Shown here piece by piece: positions 1-10,540 of a stretch of DNA of 64,000 nt. Under the pieces are notes generated by a model that searched no databases, had not been told where the DNA came from, and was given only the letters and a program-made list of their open reading frames with translations. This stretch comes from Branchinecta lynchi (taxonomy: Eukaryota; Arthropoda; Branchiopoda; Anostraca; Branchinectidae): positions 20,272,628 to 20,336,627 of the forward strand of contig JAKZAP010000010.1 in assembly GCA_023053575.1 (NCBI GenBank), written 5' to 3'. Made by a program: the position numbers and the translations under genes. Each line of letters begins with the position of its first letter. Positions within the stretch are counted from its first letter, which is position 1.

Positions 1-44
1 CGATAGAATCAGTCCGGAATCGGCCGAGAAGTGGACCTACAGCA

Positions 45-273
45 TGCAACAAAATCGAGGCCCAGAACGGCATTCTGTATTCTCACGAATTGCTTTTAAA
101 AGTGGATTTTCGGAAGCTTCTAACCTTGCAACAAAACTAACTATCGCTTTCCGTCTCATAACATCAAAAGATTCAATTTCATTTTCTAGAAACATTTGAC
201 TAGCAGAGTAACGCCGATTGTAGGGAAGGAGAAGACATAATGCATTGTTAAAACAAACTTTTAGTTTACGCAT
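45..273 (-). mobile_element. LINE reverse-transcriptase C-terminal fragment
   Basis: The minus frame from 273 reads LKVCFNNALCLLLPYNRRY, SASQMFLENEIESFDVMRRK and SFVARLEASENPLL, the conserved block near the C-terminus of RT proteins of non-LTR retrotransposons (usual form VAYNDALR...SASEMFV...F...LR). Only this tail remains; it stops at about 39. Bases 5-60 are shared, diverged, with 57138-57200, so the end of this element occurs twice in the window. Confidence 0.6.
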
Positions 274-1230
274 CGTCGTCTGAAGATAGTTATCAAAAAG
301 TGGGGGACAGTGTAGTGCAATACGTCTTAAATAAAAGAATTCTGACCGGCACTGTACAAAATTTAAAATTACGAATTAAATGGTTCGCACGCGCGCAAAG
401 ACCCCGATACTGACTCGAAATTGCTGAATCGCCATACAGGTCATCATCTAAAAATAACCGAAGTACTTCACTTTGTGTACTCTCTTCAAAACAAAATAAC
501 CAAGTCGAATAGCCGGAAATATCGGGGATTTAAAATATTTAGTAATATTCAACGGCAAATAACAATAACCTTAACATATGAAACAGAAACACCTATACCA
601 CAATCTAATCTAAGTTGTTCCGGTAAAAAAGTGTGACGTCACAACCATTTGATCTGCAGTTTATTCTTATCGGTGAATTTATATTTGAAAATGTATAAAA
701 ATAGCGGCCAGCGATCGAGGAGCCTGTCGCGTTTACATTTATAAACCGACCTAGGGACAATCAAATCCTATGTTGGGTCCTAAATCACATGACGTCACTA
801 AATGCTTCACGACTACTAGATGATTATCATATACATTCGACCAGAAGCGCTATAGTCGGCGAAGAGTTTGAGGCGTCAATTCGAAGGAGCATTTAAACTG
901 AACTTAATCCGGTAGGAGCTCTTGGTTGGAAAATCTTCTCTGAACGAATGGATTCCTAACAAAACTTCGGGGATGAGAAAATGGGTGTGTCTCGTCTAGA
1001 GAGATAAGAACGGTGTTCGCATGGCGACAACACAAATCCAAAGGGTTCATCATTCTTATCTCAAGGACAGCCTAATCGGTAGATTTGGCCCGAGATACTA
1101 CTTGCTCATGACGAACTTCTAGTTACTACGGAAATCAGACGACCGTCACTGTTATTTGTAAGGCGTGGTTTCTGCTTTTGCAGTTTTATGGTTTTGACGA
1201 CGCGATTTTATTTTCACCTGTTTTCGCCAT

Positions 1231-1627
1231 AAGCGTATTATCGCCGTTCCCCGAGGACTCCTCGGGGAATTGAAAGGAGCGGCAAGAAAGGAGGGAGTCA
1301 CTCCACTCGGACTCCGCGTACAGAAACAGCGAGAACACGGGCAATACTTCAAAATGGATTCTGCTAGGAAAAAAATATGCAATTGACGAAATTAGTCTGG
1401 ATCCACTTTGATTTTGTTTATTCTGGTTGTTTGTAATTTATTTTACATTGCACCAACACCCGCAAAAATTGATTCCCCTCCGAATCTGAAAGGGAGTCCT
1501 TTTTGATGATGGTGATGATAATCGGAGCATTCCCCGTCCATGGGGAATACGGGAAGTGAGTCCCCGGGACAAACAAAACGCGGGGACTCCTCAAGTGGAG
1601 TCCTCGAGGAACGGTGAGACTACGCCT
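1231..1627. mobile_element. AGGCG-family MITE, copy A
   Basis: Non-autonomous DNA transposon of about 400 bp. Its ends are inverted copies of AGGCGTATTCTCGCCGTTCC (left end here AAGCG). Inside are the family's G/C-rich GAGGACTCC and GGAGTCC palindromes and a conserved centre with TGGATCCA and ACATTGCACCAA. CAT at 1228-1230 and CAT at 1628-1630 flank it, a 3-bp target duplication. No transposase. Confidence 0.75.
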
Positions 1628-1721
1628 CATGTCACTGTTTCTGTATTCCCCGCTTTTACTTTCGCGGTAGCCTATTAACCGTCACAATTTTTTAGCTGTC
1701 ACTGTTGTTTAAATTGCTCGG

Positions 1722-2885
1722 TTTTTGGGATCCCAAACCGCAAGTGGAGGGATACCTACGACTTCGTAAAAGTTATCCGTCTGTCGGTGAGCAAGATAAC
1801 TCTCGAAGGGAATGAGATATTCTGATCAAACTTGGTGTGAGAAAAACTGTAGCCCGACAATTGTACCGTGTCTTCAAAACTGTGCAAACTGAAATTTTTT
1901 TGAAAACTGAGTTAACTATACCATTTGAAAGAACATTGTCATAGCTGACTCTGTATTCTGTTAAATTGTGCAAAGTGTTAGATGACGACATGAGCACCAT
2001 CTAACAGGTAGATTAGTTTTAGCTTTCTGAGTTCCTACTTTCCTTATGCAAAGGGCATACACAAAACTGGGCCCAAAAATTATGAAAATGTAGTTAGAAC
2101 AGTTTTGAAGAACATGGTACAATTAGGCGTGGGGGATGGAGTTCAATTAAGCTGCGAACAATTTTTTCGACAGCTAATTAGATAGTTGATTTAGGGGTAA
2201 GAAAACTTGCTGAACACGAATATGAAAACCATTTTCTTCAAGTAGTTGACCTGGAATCCGTCCGAAACCGGATATTTGTTATAGGTTATGTCTCAAGTTG
2301 ATTAGATGTTCGATTTAGGGATAGGAAGACAAGTTGAATCCGAATAGGAATAATTTTTTCGTCGGACAAGCAGTTCGCCCAGAATCCGGCCAAACCTGCG
2401 AAAAATTTTAAAGTAAAAGTTTTATTTGAATTTCATTGGATGTTCGATTACGGATATAAGACGACATGCTGAACCTCATTTGACAATCATTTTCGAACCA
2501 GACATACAGTTCGCCCGGAATCGACTTACCACTACATCGGCTCGATATAGTGTTAGGAGGCATGCTGAATCCGTATATGAACATCATTTTCTCGCCGGAC
2601 AAATAGTTCGCCCGGAATCTAGCCAAAATCTGAAAGTTTGCAAAAAATTACAAGCCTTATCTGAAGTTGGTTAGATGTTTGCGATCGTTTACGACTTGAA
2701 CTATTTCCATACGGGAGTGCTAAGGAGATACGAGCTTTAATTTGAGCCAGACAAGTAGTTCGGCCGGGATCCAGTCGAAACCGGAGAAAAGGCAGAAGTA
2801 ATTCAGGAAGTTCTAACCAATTTAGCCTAACCGTATAGCCTAGAGGTAAATACACACATGATGAAAGTACTCCGATTTTCAACAC
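1722..2885. mobile_element. GGGATCCC-bounded repeat element with internal tandem repeats, copy 1
   Basis: It starts with TTTTTGGGATCCCAAAcCG and AAGTGGAGGGATACC, the same terminus as in 19182-20016 and, inverted, in 3897-4960 and 21288-22056. The body has several diverged copies of a roughly 137-bp unit (landmarks GACATGCTGAA, CGGACAAGTAGTTCG, GGAATCCGG). The far end is lost near 2885. Confidence 0.6.
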
Positions 2886-3289
2886 TTGACTGCACAGAAG
2901 GTGAAGAGTTCGAGAACACGGGAGGACAATGGAAGTAAAACTTCAAGACGAGAAAACGAGCCAAAGTCTAACAGGGATATTCCGGGTGGTATTGCACCCA
3001 ATTTTTGGCCGGAAAATGCCGAGTGGGAAAGAACTGTGAATATAAACACATTTGTAAATGTTTTGTTATAGGAGATTGCCGCAAGGGAGGGAAGTGCATT
3101 TATGATAATGTTTTAGTATGTAAAATTTTCCTCTGTGACGTCTTTCGGATGTGACAAAGTGACAAAGTTCACATTACTCTTCCTAAAAATTAAAAAGAAT
3201 ACCGAGAGTCAGAGTGACAGGACACCCAACAAGGTTGTCAAGTTTACCTAGTGCTAATGACAATGTACACCTTTTTTTTTTTTTACCGA

Positions 3290-3752
3290 GCGTATTCGGT
3301 CCACTGCTACCCCCTTCTTTCAGCACCGAAATCCCCCCCCCCCTGCTGACGGACGTGGGATCGAGTGTATTCGTGGACGGAAATCCAGCAACCGCGGAAA
3401 ACCTTTAACCACCCCCACACATCTTTCAAAGCCTCTCAATACCTCCGCCCGTTTACAGACAAGGTCTCTCCAACTATATCGGCCTCGGTGCCACAGTGAG
3501 TCCAACCGGTCACGGAGGCGTCCCGTTTCTGCCTGAATCGACACAACCCCCAGCATACCCCCAGTCCCATTTCTACCCCAATCGTCATCAACTGGTTTTC
3601 GGCCACTTGCTCCACCAGCAACTGATTCAGCGCACTCGCTTTACCAGACGAGCACGATGGGCTAGTTGAGAAATCAGAAGTTCCTTTTAACTCTCAGCTG
3701 GAGCCCTCTGTTGAAAGACTCGAGACTACAGGAGTACAAATCCGTGAGTATT
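3290..3752 (+). pseudogene. GC-rich exon-like block with shifting frames
   Basis: This block is much richer in G+C than its surroundings. It contains successive proline/serine-rich open stretches in different plus-strand frames: one to 3408 with SSVFVDGNPATAENL, one with VYRQGLSNYIGLGATVS followed by PAYPQSHFYPNRHQ and ending at 3668, one with PPVPFLPQSSSTGFRPLAPP, and a last one with LVEKSEVPFNSQLEPSVE that runs to a donor-like CC|GTGAGT at 3753. Each stretch begins roughly where the previous one closes, the pattern expected of one coding exon with several indels. Runs of C and T (3272-3284, 3336-3347) could account for some of them. It could be a pseudogene, a mis-assembled true exon, or chance in proline-rich GC sequence. 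Confidence 0.25.
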
Positions 3753-3896
3753 TTTTAACCAAATTCCTTTATTGCAACGCTGAGAGTCGAAATAGAAAGT
3801 TTAGCCTGTATAACCAAAGCTCCTGTATTAGTATTAGCCGAAGTCCACCATCAAAACTCTGAGCTACTCAGCATCTCAGAGTCAAATAAAATAGAA

Positions 3897-4960
3897 CAAG
3901 ACCAAAGGTTTCGATGGGATCCCAAAAATCTAATATTTGGTCCAGACAATTGCAAACGAACTACCATACTTGTCCAGAAAAAAAAAGTTCAGAAACGAAT
4001 TTAACGTATCTCCTTAACCGTATAAAAAGAACATCTAATCAACTTCAAGCAAAACTTTAACTTATAAAAAAAAAAATCCGGTTTCAACCGGATTCCAAAT
4101 GAACATATGTCCAGGTAAAAAGTTTTTTTCATATAGGCTACAGATTCAGCGTGTCTTCTTCCCCCTAAATCTGTCATCTAATCAACTTCAAATAAAACTT
4201 TTGCTTTTAACAAATTTTCCGGTTTGGCCTGATTCCGGCCGAACAAGTTGTCCTGGTAGAAAATACTGTTCACATAAGGGTTCAGCATGTCTTCTGACCC
4301 CTTAATCGAACATCTAACCAACTTCAAATAAAACTTTTACTTTGAACAAACTTTCCGGTTTTTGCCGAATTCCGGGCAAACTACTTGCCCGGCGAGAAAA
4401 TGGTTTTCACCGCCGTGTTCAGCATGTCTTCTTATCCCTAAATCGAACATCTAATCAACTTCAAATAAAACTTTTACTTTTAACAGACTTTCCAGTTTTG
4501 GCCAGATTCCGGGCTAACTACTTGTCCGGCGAACAAATGTGTTTCACCATCATATTCAGCATGTTTTCTTATCCCTAAGTCGAACATCTAATCAACGTCA
4601 AATATAACTTTTACTTTTAACAAACTTTCCGGTTTTGGCCGGATTCCGGGCGAACTAATTGTCCGATGACAAAATGATTTTCACCATCGTGCTCAGCATG
4701 TCGTCTACCCCATAATCTACTATCACATTATATGTTTAAAAATATTTCATTTGCCCCTTAAATTAAACCCCCTTCCCCACCCCTAAATGTAGGGCTACAG
4801 AGCCCATCTACGAACTTGACCTTACTCTTGACCCAAACAATCCTCACCCCAAGTTTCATCAAAATATCTCAATCCCTTCGAGAGTTCTAGTGCGTACAGA
4901 CGGACAACTTTTGTGATGTCAGAGGTATCCCTCCACTTACGTTTTGGGATACCAAAAACG
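3897..4960. mobile_element. GGGATCCC-bounded repeat element, copy 2
   Basis: Complete-looking copy in the opposite orientation to copy 1. The left end is ACCAAAGGTTTCGATGGGATCCC, split by a short spacer from the body, and the right end is GGTATCCCTCCACTTACGTTTTGGGAT. Its centre is the tandem array at 4029-4715. There is no coding capacity. The internal minisatellite recalls non-autonomous Helentrons, but the palindromic ends do not settle the class. Confidence 0.6.
4029..4715. repeat. Tandem repeat, unit 137 bp, about five copies
   Basis: The marker CGAACATCTAATCAACTTC recurs at 4307, 4444 and 4581 (spacing 137), with diverged versions at 4171 and 4029. Each unit contains AAATAAAACTTTTACTTTTAA, a GGCC..GATTCCGGGC motif, TTGTCCGGCGA and TTCAGCATGTCTTCTTA. 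Confidence 0.85.
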
Positions 4961-4974
4961 AGATTTTTGGGGTT

Positions 4975-5072
4975 TTTCTTGATCAGCTAGTTTCCCCTCC
5001 AAGATGATGTGCGAGGGATAAACACAATGTCGGATATTTCGGTTGCACTTCCGGCAAACCGTCCTCGAACCC
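4975..5072. repeat. Dispersed repeat shared with 45205-45305
   Basis: Both stretches carry TTGATCAGCTA, a GATGATGTGCGAGGGATAAA block, TCGGATATTTCGGTTGCACT and CCGTCCTC. On the minus strand this reads CTGAGGACGG..CCGAAATATCC (45 kb copy), close in form to the hammerhead-like tail motif seen in other repeats here. Confidence 0.65.
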
Positions 5073-5201
5073 CCCCCCCCCCCCCCACCCCGAAAATCTC
5101 GTTTTTCTATTTTATTTGAAAGGAATGGTCAGCTAGGCTTCAAACCTTAAATGCATCTCAGAGTATGACATGTTCATGAAGTTTCGATCAGATGACCATT
5201 G

Positions 5202-5483
5202 CCTGATGAAAAATTTATCTCATAATAGTAGTATCAAGTTGTACGAAAAAGTAGCATGCAGTACGAACTGATACTACTAATGCCTCTATGTCAAGGCTAC
5301 AGTGTTACTGCACCCAACTACATGCTACTATTAGGAAGACCGGATGCTACAGGGTACTACTGCTTAAGATTGGCCCAGCCTGAGGCACACTAAATGATAG
5401 TATTCTTTACTATTACATATCATTAACTGCAACTTTTTGTACACATATCATACAACTAAGCAGGCTACAGATTTTTCATCGGG
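5202..5483. mobile_element. CCCGATGAAAA-TIR MITE, copy 1
   Basis: The ends CCTGATGAAAAATTTATC and ATTTTTCATCGGG are inverted. The interior shares GTACGAAAAAGTAGCATGCAG, ATGCTACTATTAG and CTGAGGCACA with 13643-13945. About 280 bp, no coding capacity. Confidence 0.65.
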
Positions 5484-5504
5484 TGTCTAGGTAAGAAAGG
5501 TGGT

Positions 5505-5668
5505 GGGGCCGGTATATATTTTGCACGACCTTCTACACTGCTTCCTGGCCGACGATTGAAATTAAGTGTCTTTTTGTGTATGTTTCTGTGTTTTATTTAC
5601 TTTCTTCATTTACTCCGCTTTCTGAAAACGGCGGGTTATAAATAAATTACTTACTTACTTACTTATAT
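5505..5668 (+). mobile_element. LINE 3' tail with TTAC microsatellite
   Basis: The last 160 bp of a retroelement: CTTCCTGGCCGACGATTGAA, AAGTGTCTTTTTGTG, CATTTACTCCGCTTTCTGAA, GGCGGGTTATAAATAAATTAC, then repeated TTAC. Inverted copies lie at 10405-10540 and 48375-48510. The 48-kb copy is preceded by an RT C-terminus, which identifies the class. Confidence 0.65.
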
Positions 5669-5814
5669 ACACATGATCAAATTAGTTCTCGTATCACTGA
5701 TGCCACTTGCCTCCAGGAAATGGATGAAATCAGGTGGATTTTTCTAAGACCCAAACGACTCCCGCGTCAGTTCAATCGAATCAGACTGTGCGTTTTTTAC
5801 TACTCGCCCGGGCA

Positions 5815-6116
5815 GAGCGCGCAGGCCCACCCTTCTAACAATAGCAACTATTAGTTACTATTTTCGTTCTACGCGCGTTCTACGCCGACCGTTCCAAACT
5901 TCTCGAAATAGCAACTAACAGTAACTATTTTCTTACCATGCCCGGGAGCGTACAGTAAACGTGGTAACTACGCATCTCTGTAACGTGATTGGTCAGATTC
6001 GCCCGTGGCATGATATTGTACTGGAAAATAGAAAAATCGTTCCAGCCTTGACGGCAAAAAGCCAGAATTCGTGACGTCATTCGTATTAACTACGCTTAGA
6101 AGAGTGGAACACGCTC
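5815..6116. mobile_element. GAGCGTGTTCC-TIR MITE, copy 1
   Basis: About 300 bp, ends GAGCGCGCAGGCCCACCCTTC (mutated) and GAGTGGAACACGCTC. The interior has the family's alternating TAGTTACTATT palindromes, CGTGATTGGTC and a CGTTCCAGCCTTGA block. Other copies: 9653-9946, 15981-16285 and the shortened 31991-32098. Confidence 0.75.
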
Positions 6117-6383
6117 AGAGCAAAAACCCTGCCAAACACCCTGCTTACAGCTTACTCTGTCGTAAAGCGATCCAGCTTACGAGGTCTACGAGCTACCAAT
6201 GCGGAGCCCGCTGGAATGACATCTTCCAGCTGATATGACTCGAGCTTCTTGAATTTGATATTTCTGTGTACCTCAGTTTACCCATTAATTTGTTTTTGTT
6301 CTTTTTCATACTCTATCGTTTTGGTTTCGGCCAGCTGGTTGTAAATAAATAATAATAATAGGGTAAAGTTGACTTGAAACTTA

Positions 6384-6560
<177 letters not shown>

Positions 6561-6654
6561 CTATAACTGACTGCGTTGAACTATTACGTCAGCTCACTTC
6601 TCACCTAGAGATATATCATATTTGATGGTGGAAAACGGATTCGTCAGCTGAATC

Positions 6655-6730
6655 TTATTGGAGCTATATTTCGGCCCTTCTTTGCAAGGATCCTCTTCAG
6701 GCTCAGAACCGCTCAAGTTGGAAAAACGAA
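6655..6730 (-). repeat. Retroelement tail motif with hammerhead-like core
   Basis: On the minus strand: CTGAAGA, then GGATCCTTGCAAAGAAGGGCC as a stem-loop, then GAAATATAGCT and, 16 bases on, AGCTGACGAATCC. The arrangement CTGANGA-stem-GAAA-stem-TATC is the order of the conserved parts of a hammerhead ribozyme. Stem I is not evident. Confidence 0.4.
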
Positions 6731-6947
6731 CTTGTAGGAAACACAAAACTAAAGATTCTAGCCTACTGTTAAATATTTAACTAGATTCGTTCGTAAGTCT
6801 TGCTTCGAGTTAAAAAAAAAACTCCAAAAAACTTTTTTAACTACAAGCAAGACTCACACACGAATTTACGAAGTTAAATATTTAACAGTAGGCTAGAATC
6901 TTTAGTTTTGTATTTCCCACAAGCTCGTTCTTCCAACTTGAGCGGTT

Positions 6948-7030
6948 TTGAGCCTGAAGAGGACCCTTGCAAAGAAGGGCCGAAATATAGCTGCACTAAA
7001 ATTCAGCTGGCGTATCCGTTTTGCACTATC
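6948..7030 (+). repeat. Retroelement tail motif with hammerhead-like core
   Basis: Plus-strand copy of the same motif: CTGAAGA, a GGACCCTT..AAGGGCC hairpin, GAAATATAGCT and CAGCTGGCGTATCC. It is the right-arm partner of 6655-6730. Confidence 0.4.
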
Positions 7031-7689
7031 AAATACAAGTGGGCTACTATGAAAAGGTGGAAAGGCAGCTTGCGCGTTAACCAGAGCAAACGCTAAGATC
7101 TATACTTTCCATGCTTCACAGTCGGGCCATACTTGTAGCGACTACCACTACGCTTGTGGCATTTAGAGCGAGATGAAATTGCGGGTTTAGAAATTTCCAG
7201 TAAAGCTAAGCTGCGATCTGCAGACATCGAATAAACAGGGGAGGTTGTATCTTTTTTATTGCTTTGTTCAGACGTTCAAACTACTAGAGCCAGGGGTGGT
7301 GAACGACTGACTGAGTTTCAGTAGGGACGTTCTTTATCACTAGTGGTGCTAGCCGTCGCTGATGTGTGTCATGTTTTCATGTCATGTCGCTACTCCTAGT
7401 GGTATTTTACTTTGAGTATAAAGACTACAAAGGATGGTCTTTAACATCAGTGGTTATAAACTTGGCTAGGCTGAAGAACATACGATTTAATTTTTTTTTG
7501 TTTATTTAAAGAATAATTTTTTGTTTTATTAAGAAACGAAATTCACAAATTAAAGGCATTTTTTAGGCCTGATCAGATAATAACTTTTAACCGAACATAA
7601 AATCCAGGCCTCAACTACTGCAGCCTCGTCTTCAATCCAGGACCCTAATTAAGCCTCTTTTTATTAAGCCCTTTTAGTTTAAGCCTCTT

Positions 7690-8065
7690 GGAGACTTAAA
7701 CTAAAAGATTAAATGACGGGGGTGTCGCTCTTGAGATGGAGTCATGGAGACATCTGCAAATATTGTACCGAAAAAAAAAAAAAAAAAAGCTAGGTACGCT
7801 CCGCACCGCCCATCGCTGGTTTAAGCCTCTTGGAGACTTAGGTTCATGTTCAAGTTCAGGTTCTTTTATTTCGAAAATACTTCGTGACAATATATTTTGA
7901 TCACTGGGGGCCGGCAGGGATACGAGCTCGTTAGCTCGGCCCCATAAGGCTAAACTAAAAGATTAAATGAAGGGGGTGTCGCTCTTGAGATGGAGCCATG
8001 GAGACACCTGCAAATATTGTACCGAAAAAAAAAAGCTAGGTACGCTCCGCACCGCCCATTGCTGG
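7690..8065 (+). repeat. Duplicated 130-bp segment (7692-7815 and 7951-8065) with a pol III B-box-like site
   Basis: Both halves read CTAAAAGATTAAATGA..GGGGGTGTCGCTCTTGAG, a poly(A) run, and AAGCTAGGTACGCTCCGCACC. The second continues into GGTTCAAATCC (8062-8072), which fits the B box of tRNA-type promoters; the first has GGTTTAAGCC instead. A tRNA-derived SINE is possible, but I could not fold a tRNA here. Confidence 0.4.
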
Positions 8066-8134
8066 TTCAAATCCCACCCCAGGAACATTTTTATCTTTCA
8101 TTCCACTTCCTATAAGATACAAGCATCTTTCCGG

Positions 8135-8418
8135 CAGGGGCGTCATGTATGGAGAGGAGGGGGACCCCCCCCCCCTAGTGTTCTCGGCCAGTAGGTAAAA
8201 ATATGGACGAGGCAGCGCGAAGCGGCGCGGTCTTTCTTAAAAATGTTCGATTTTCTCTTAAAAACAGTCGGTTTTTCTTAAAAGCAGTAAATTTTTCGTC
8301 AAAATATTCGTTTTTTCTTAAAAGTAACAGTCGTTTCCTGCAAAAACAGTCGGTAAAAATATCCAGCCAGTCGATAAATACCTTGCCCCTCCAAACATTT
8401 TGGCTAGTAACGCCTCTG
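8135..8418. mobile_element. CAGGGGCGT-TIR element, hAT-like, copy 1
   Basis: Starts CAGGGGCGTCATG and ends CTAGTAACGCCTCTG, inverted ends of hAT style. The interior is rich in AAACAGTCGG and TTCTTAAAA. The flanking octamers CTTTCCGG and TTTTCGGG agree at five of eight positions, a worn target duplication at best. Related stretches: 15190-15425 (opposite orientation) and 32700-32908. Confidence 0.5.
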
Positions 8419-8639
8419 TTTTCGGGTACTTACTCATATTGTGATTGTCTTTTTTCTGCCTATCCTTGGCCACCACATATATATGTGGCTCAACCACCGC
8501 ACCACTTGGGCAACTTTGCACCATCCGTGAAGAGTGGGAATTCGTTGGTGATGGTGCACATGACTCTGAGGTACGGCAGGGGGAGTTGAAACTGAAAAAT
8601 ATGATTTATTAAACTGTCGGAACTGAAAAATATGATTTA

Positions 8640-9218
8640 TTAAACTGTCGGAATTTTCAGAAGAGTTAATAATAATAATAATACAAAGCAAGAGAAAAGG
8701 CTTTCGCCTCTAAATAACTCTAAGAAATTTTGAGTAGCTGAACTGATCAGAGTTAAAAATCTCATCAACAATGCACTTAAAACTATTGATCGATTCAGCA
8801 TTAACCGCATCTTCGGTAAGGCTGTTCCAAGGATCAACAATTCTGTTGCCAAACCCCACTTAAAAACGTCCTTGTGGAATCTTGACTTTGTAAGCTTGTA
8901 CGCGTGCCCCCGATGATGACGGTTAATGCTGAATCTTACTAAATCAGTCACTTCAAAATTGTCATAACTTCCATTGATTAATTTGAATGTTTCAATCAGG
9001 TCTCCTCTAAAAAATCTGTATGCAATGGAGGGAAGGCACAACTTGGGTAATCTCACTTGGTAGGGGAGATCGCGCAGATCTGGTACGAATTTCGTAGCTC
9101 TCCGTTGGATTTTTTCATAAGCCTCAATGTCACAATTGTAATATGGCCTCACTGTGGTGTGGCCATATTCAATGATTGGACGAACCATCGACTTGAACAC
9201 ACGGATGCGCTGTTTCAA
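8640..9218 (-). mobile_element. LINE fragment: RT thumb/C-terminus, frameshifted
   Basis: From 9218 the minus strand encodes KSMVRPIIEYGHTTVRPYY, EAYEKIQRRATKFVPDLRDL, YRFFRGDLIETFKLINGSYD: the C-terminal RT region of CR1/Jockey-like non-LTR elements. The frame moves near 8875: the true continuation (FGNRIVDPWNSLTED, ESINSFKCIVDEIFNSDQF) is in another frame, down to a TAG at about 8716. The 3' end carries an (ATT)n microsatellite at 8667-8682. The element is cut off at its 5' end, as is typical of LINE insertions. Confidence 0.8.
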
Positions 9219-9339
9219 GAGAAAACAATTGGGATAGAATATGGTGTAATTTTGAAAATGTTATGCATTAAATATTACGCAAACAAGCAAATGTCAACGG
9301 CCCAAAAAGTATCGCTTGAATTTTTTTTGTCGGCACGAT

Positions 9340-9600
9340 ACTGCAAAAGTTACCAGACGCTTTTTTGGCTCGTCCTGCCAATGCTTGTTATGCATAACAT
9401 TTCATGCATAACCTTTTCAAAATCACAATAGATTACATCCGAAATGTTGTCTGCTGAGACTGCACATCCCTGTGTATCTGTTATGAAACTTATGGCAGTG
9501 CACACCGCTCTCGTCCGCCAATCGCAGACCACGGAATCTGGTCCGAAAGTCCTGTTCGTCTGGTGTGCGTCAATACAGAATACCACTGCAAATACCAGAG
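9340..9600. repeat. Dispersed repeat; empty-site relative of the LINE-bearing copy at 27 kb
   Basis: Shares GCCAATGCTTGTTATGCATAA, the GTTGTCTG..GAGACTGCACATCCC block and CTGTTATGAAACTT with 27025-27068 and 27832-27935. Here the repeat is uninterrupted (CATAACATTTCATGCATAACC); at 27 kb a LINE sits between the two parts. Confidence 0.7.
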
Positions 9601-9652
9601 AATCCTTGCGCGTTAAACATTATGAGAATATGTCTGCTATGTCCCTTTTAAT

Positions 9653-9946
9653 AGCGTGTTCCACCCTACTTACCGTAGTTACTACGAATGACGTCACGAA
9701 CTCTGGCTTTGTGCCGTCAAGGCTGGAACGATTTTTCTTTTTTACAGCAGAATATCATGGCCCGGGCGAATCCCACCAATCACGTTCCAGGGATTCGTAG
9801 TTGCCACGCTTACTACGTTTCCCAGCATGTTAAGCAAATAGTTACTATTTCGAGAACGTTGGAACGGTCAGTGTAGTAACTTTTTACGAGGTTGGAACGA
9901 AAATAATAACTAATAGTTACTATTGTTAGAAGGGTGGAACACGCTC
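9653..9946. mobile_element. GAGCGTGTTCC-TIR MITE, copy 2
   Basis: Ends AGCGTGTTCCACCCTACTT and AGAAGGGTGGAACACGCTC. In opposite orientation to 5815-6116. It contains CGTAGTTACTACG palindromes and CGTGATTGG in reverse form. Confidence 0.75.
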
Positions 9947-10404
9947 TAAGTGTTGTTTCGCAAAAAGATAACGTTAGAAGAGGCATAACGGATACAATCC
10001 CATAACGTTTAAAACAAGGACGCGCAAATATATTTTGTTATCTGTTATAAACGTATGACAGTGGAATGCTGTTCGAACTGCCTATCGGAACAGCAGCCAG
10101 CGAGATACAGGAAGGTTCAAAAAGCAACTTGAAAAAAACTAACGTGCGCAAGCGGAATGAGAGGACTGGAGCGCCCACGAAGATGTACCCCAGAAACAGT
10201 CCCCACCATCCACTGAACGCTATCCGTGGAGATACTACACGTCCTTACTGTTTGCAAGTGCAAGTAACATACGATAGTTTTAAGAAGCGAAAATTCAGAT
10301 AGAGCACGACACGCACGTGGAACAGGCGGCAATGCCATTTCGGACGTCGCCAATGCCCGTTTCTACTAAATAAGACGTGTCTCATCCCGTTCTTCAGACT
10401 GCAA

Positions 10405-10540
10405 ACGGGCTAATAAGTAAGTAAGTAATTTATTTATGACCCGCCATTTCGGAAAGGCGGAGTAAATGAAGAAAGTAAACAAAACACATACAAACACAGA
10501 AAAAGACACTTAATTTTTAATCTTCGGTCAGGAAACAGTG
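10405..10540 (-). mobile_element. LINE 3' tail with TTAC microsatellite
   Basis: Inverted copy of 5505-5668: TAAGTAAGTAAGTAATTTAT, GACCCGCCATTTCGGAAAGG, AGTAAATGAAGAAA, AAAAAGACACTTAATTTTTA. Only the tail is present. Confidence 0.65.

Larger units (their letters stand above)
6600..7060. repeat. Long imperfect inverted repeat (arms about 200 bp)
   Basis: The left arm (6600-6800) and the right arm (6850-7060) are reverse complements, both including ACTAAAGATTCTAGCCTACTG or its complement and TTAAATATTTAAC. Each arm contains the CTGAAGAGGA..GGGCCGAAATAT tail motif. The loop (about 6812-6842) is rich in A and T. It may be two retroelement tails inserted head to head or a foldback element. Confidence 0.75.

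Noticed and set aside
8055..8080. tRNA gene
   Set aside because: Only a T-loop/B-box-like word; no acceptor, D or anticodon stem could be built around it.
10070..10260. Minus-strand hydrophobic stretch (RIAFSGWWGLFLGYIFVGAP, LRTLVFFKLLF)
   Set aside because: Looks like a membrane segment, but a stop immediately precedes it and I find no acceptor in the right phase; no family match.
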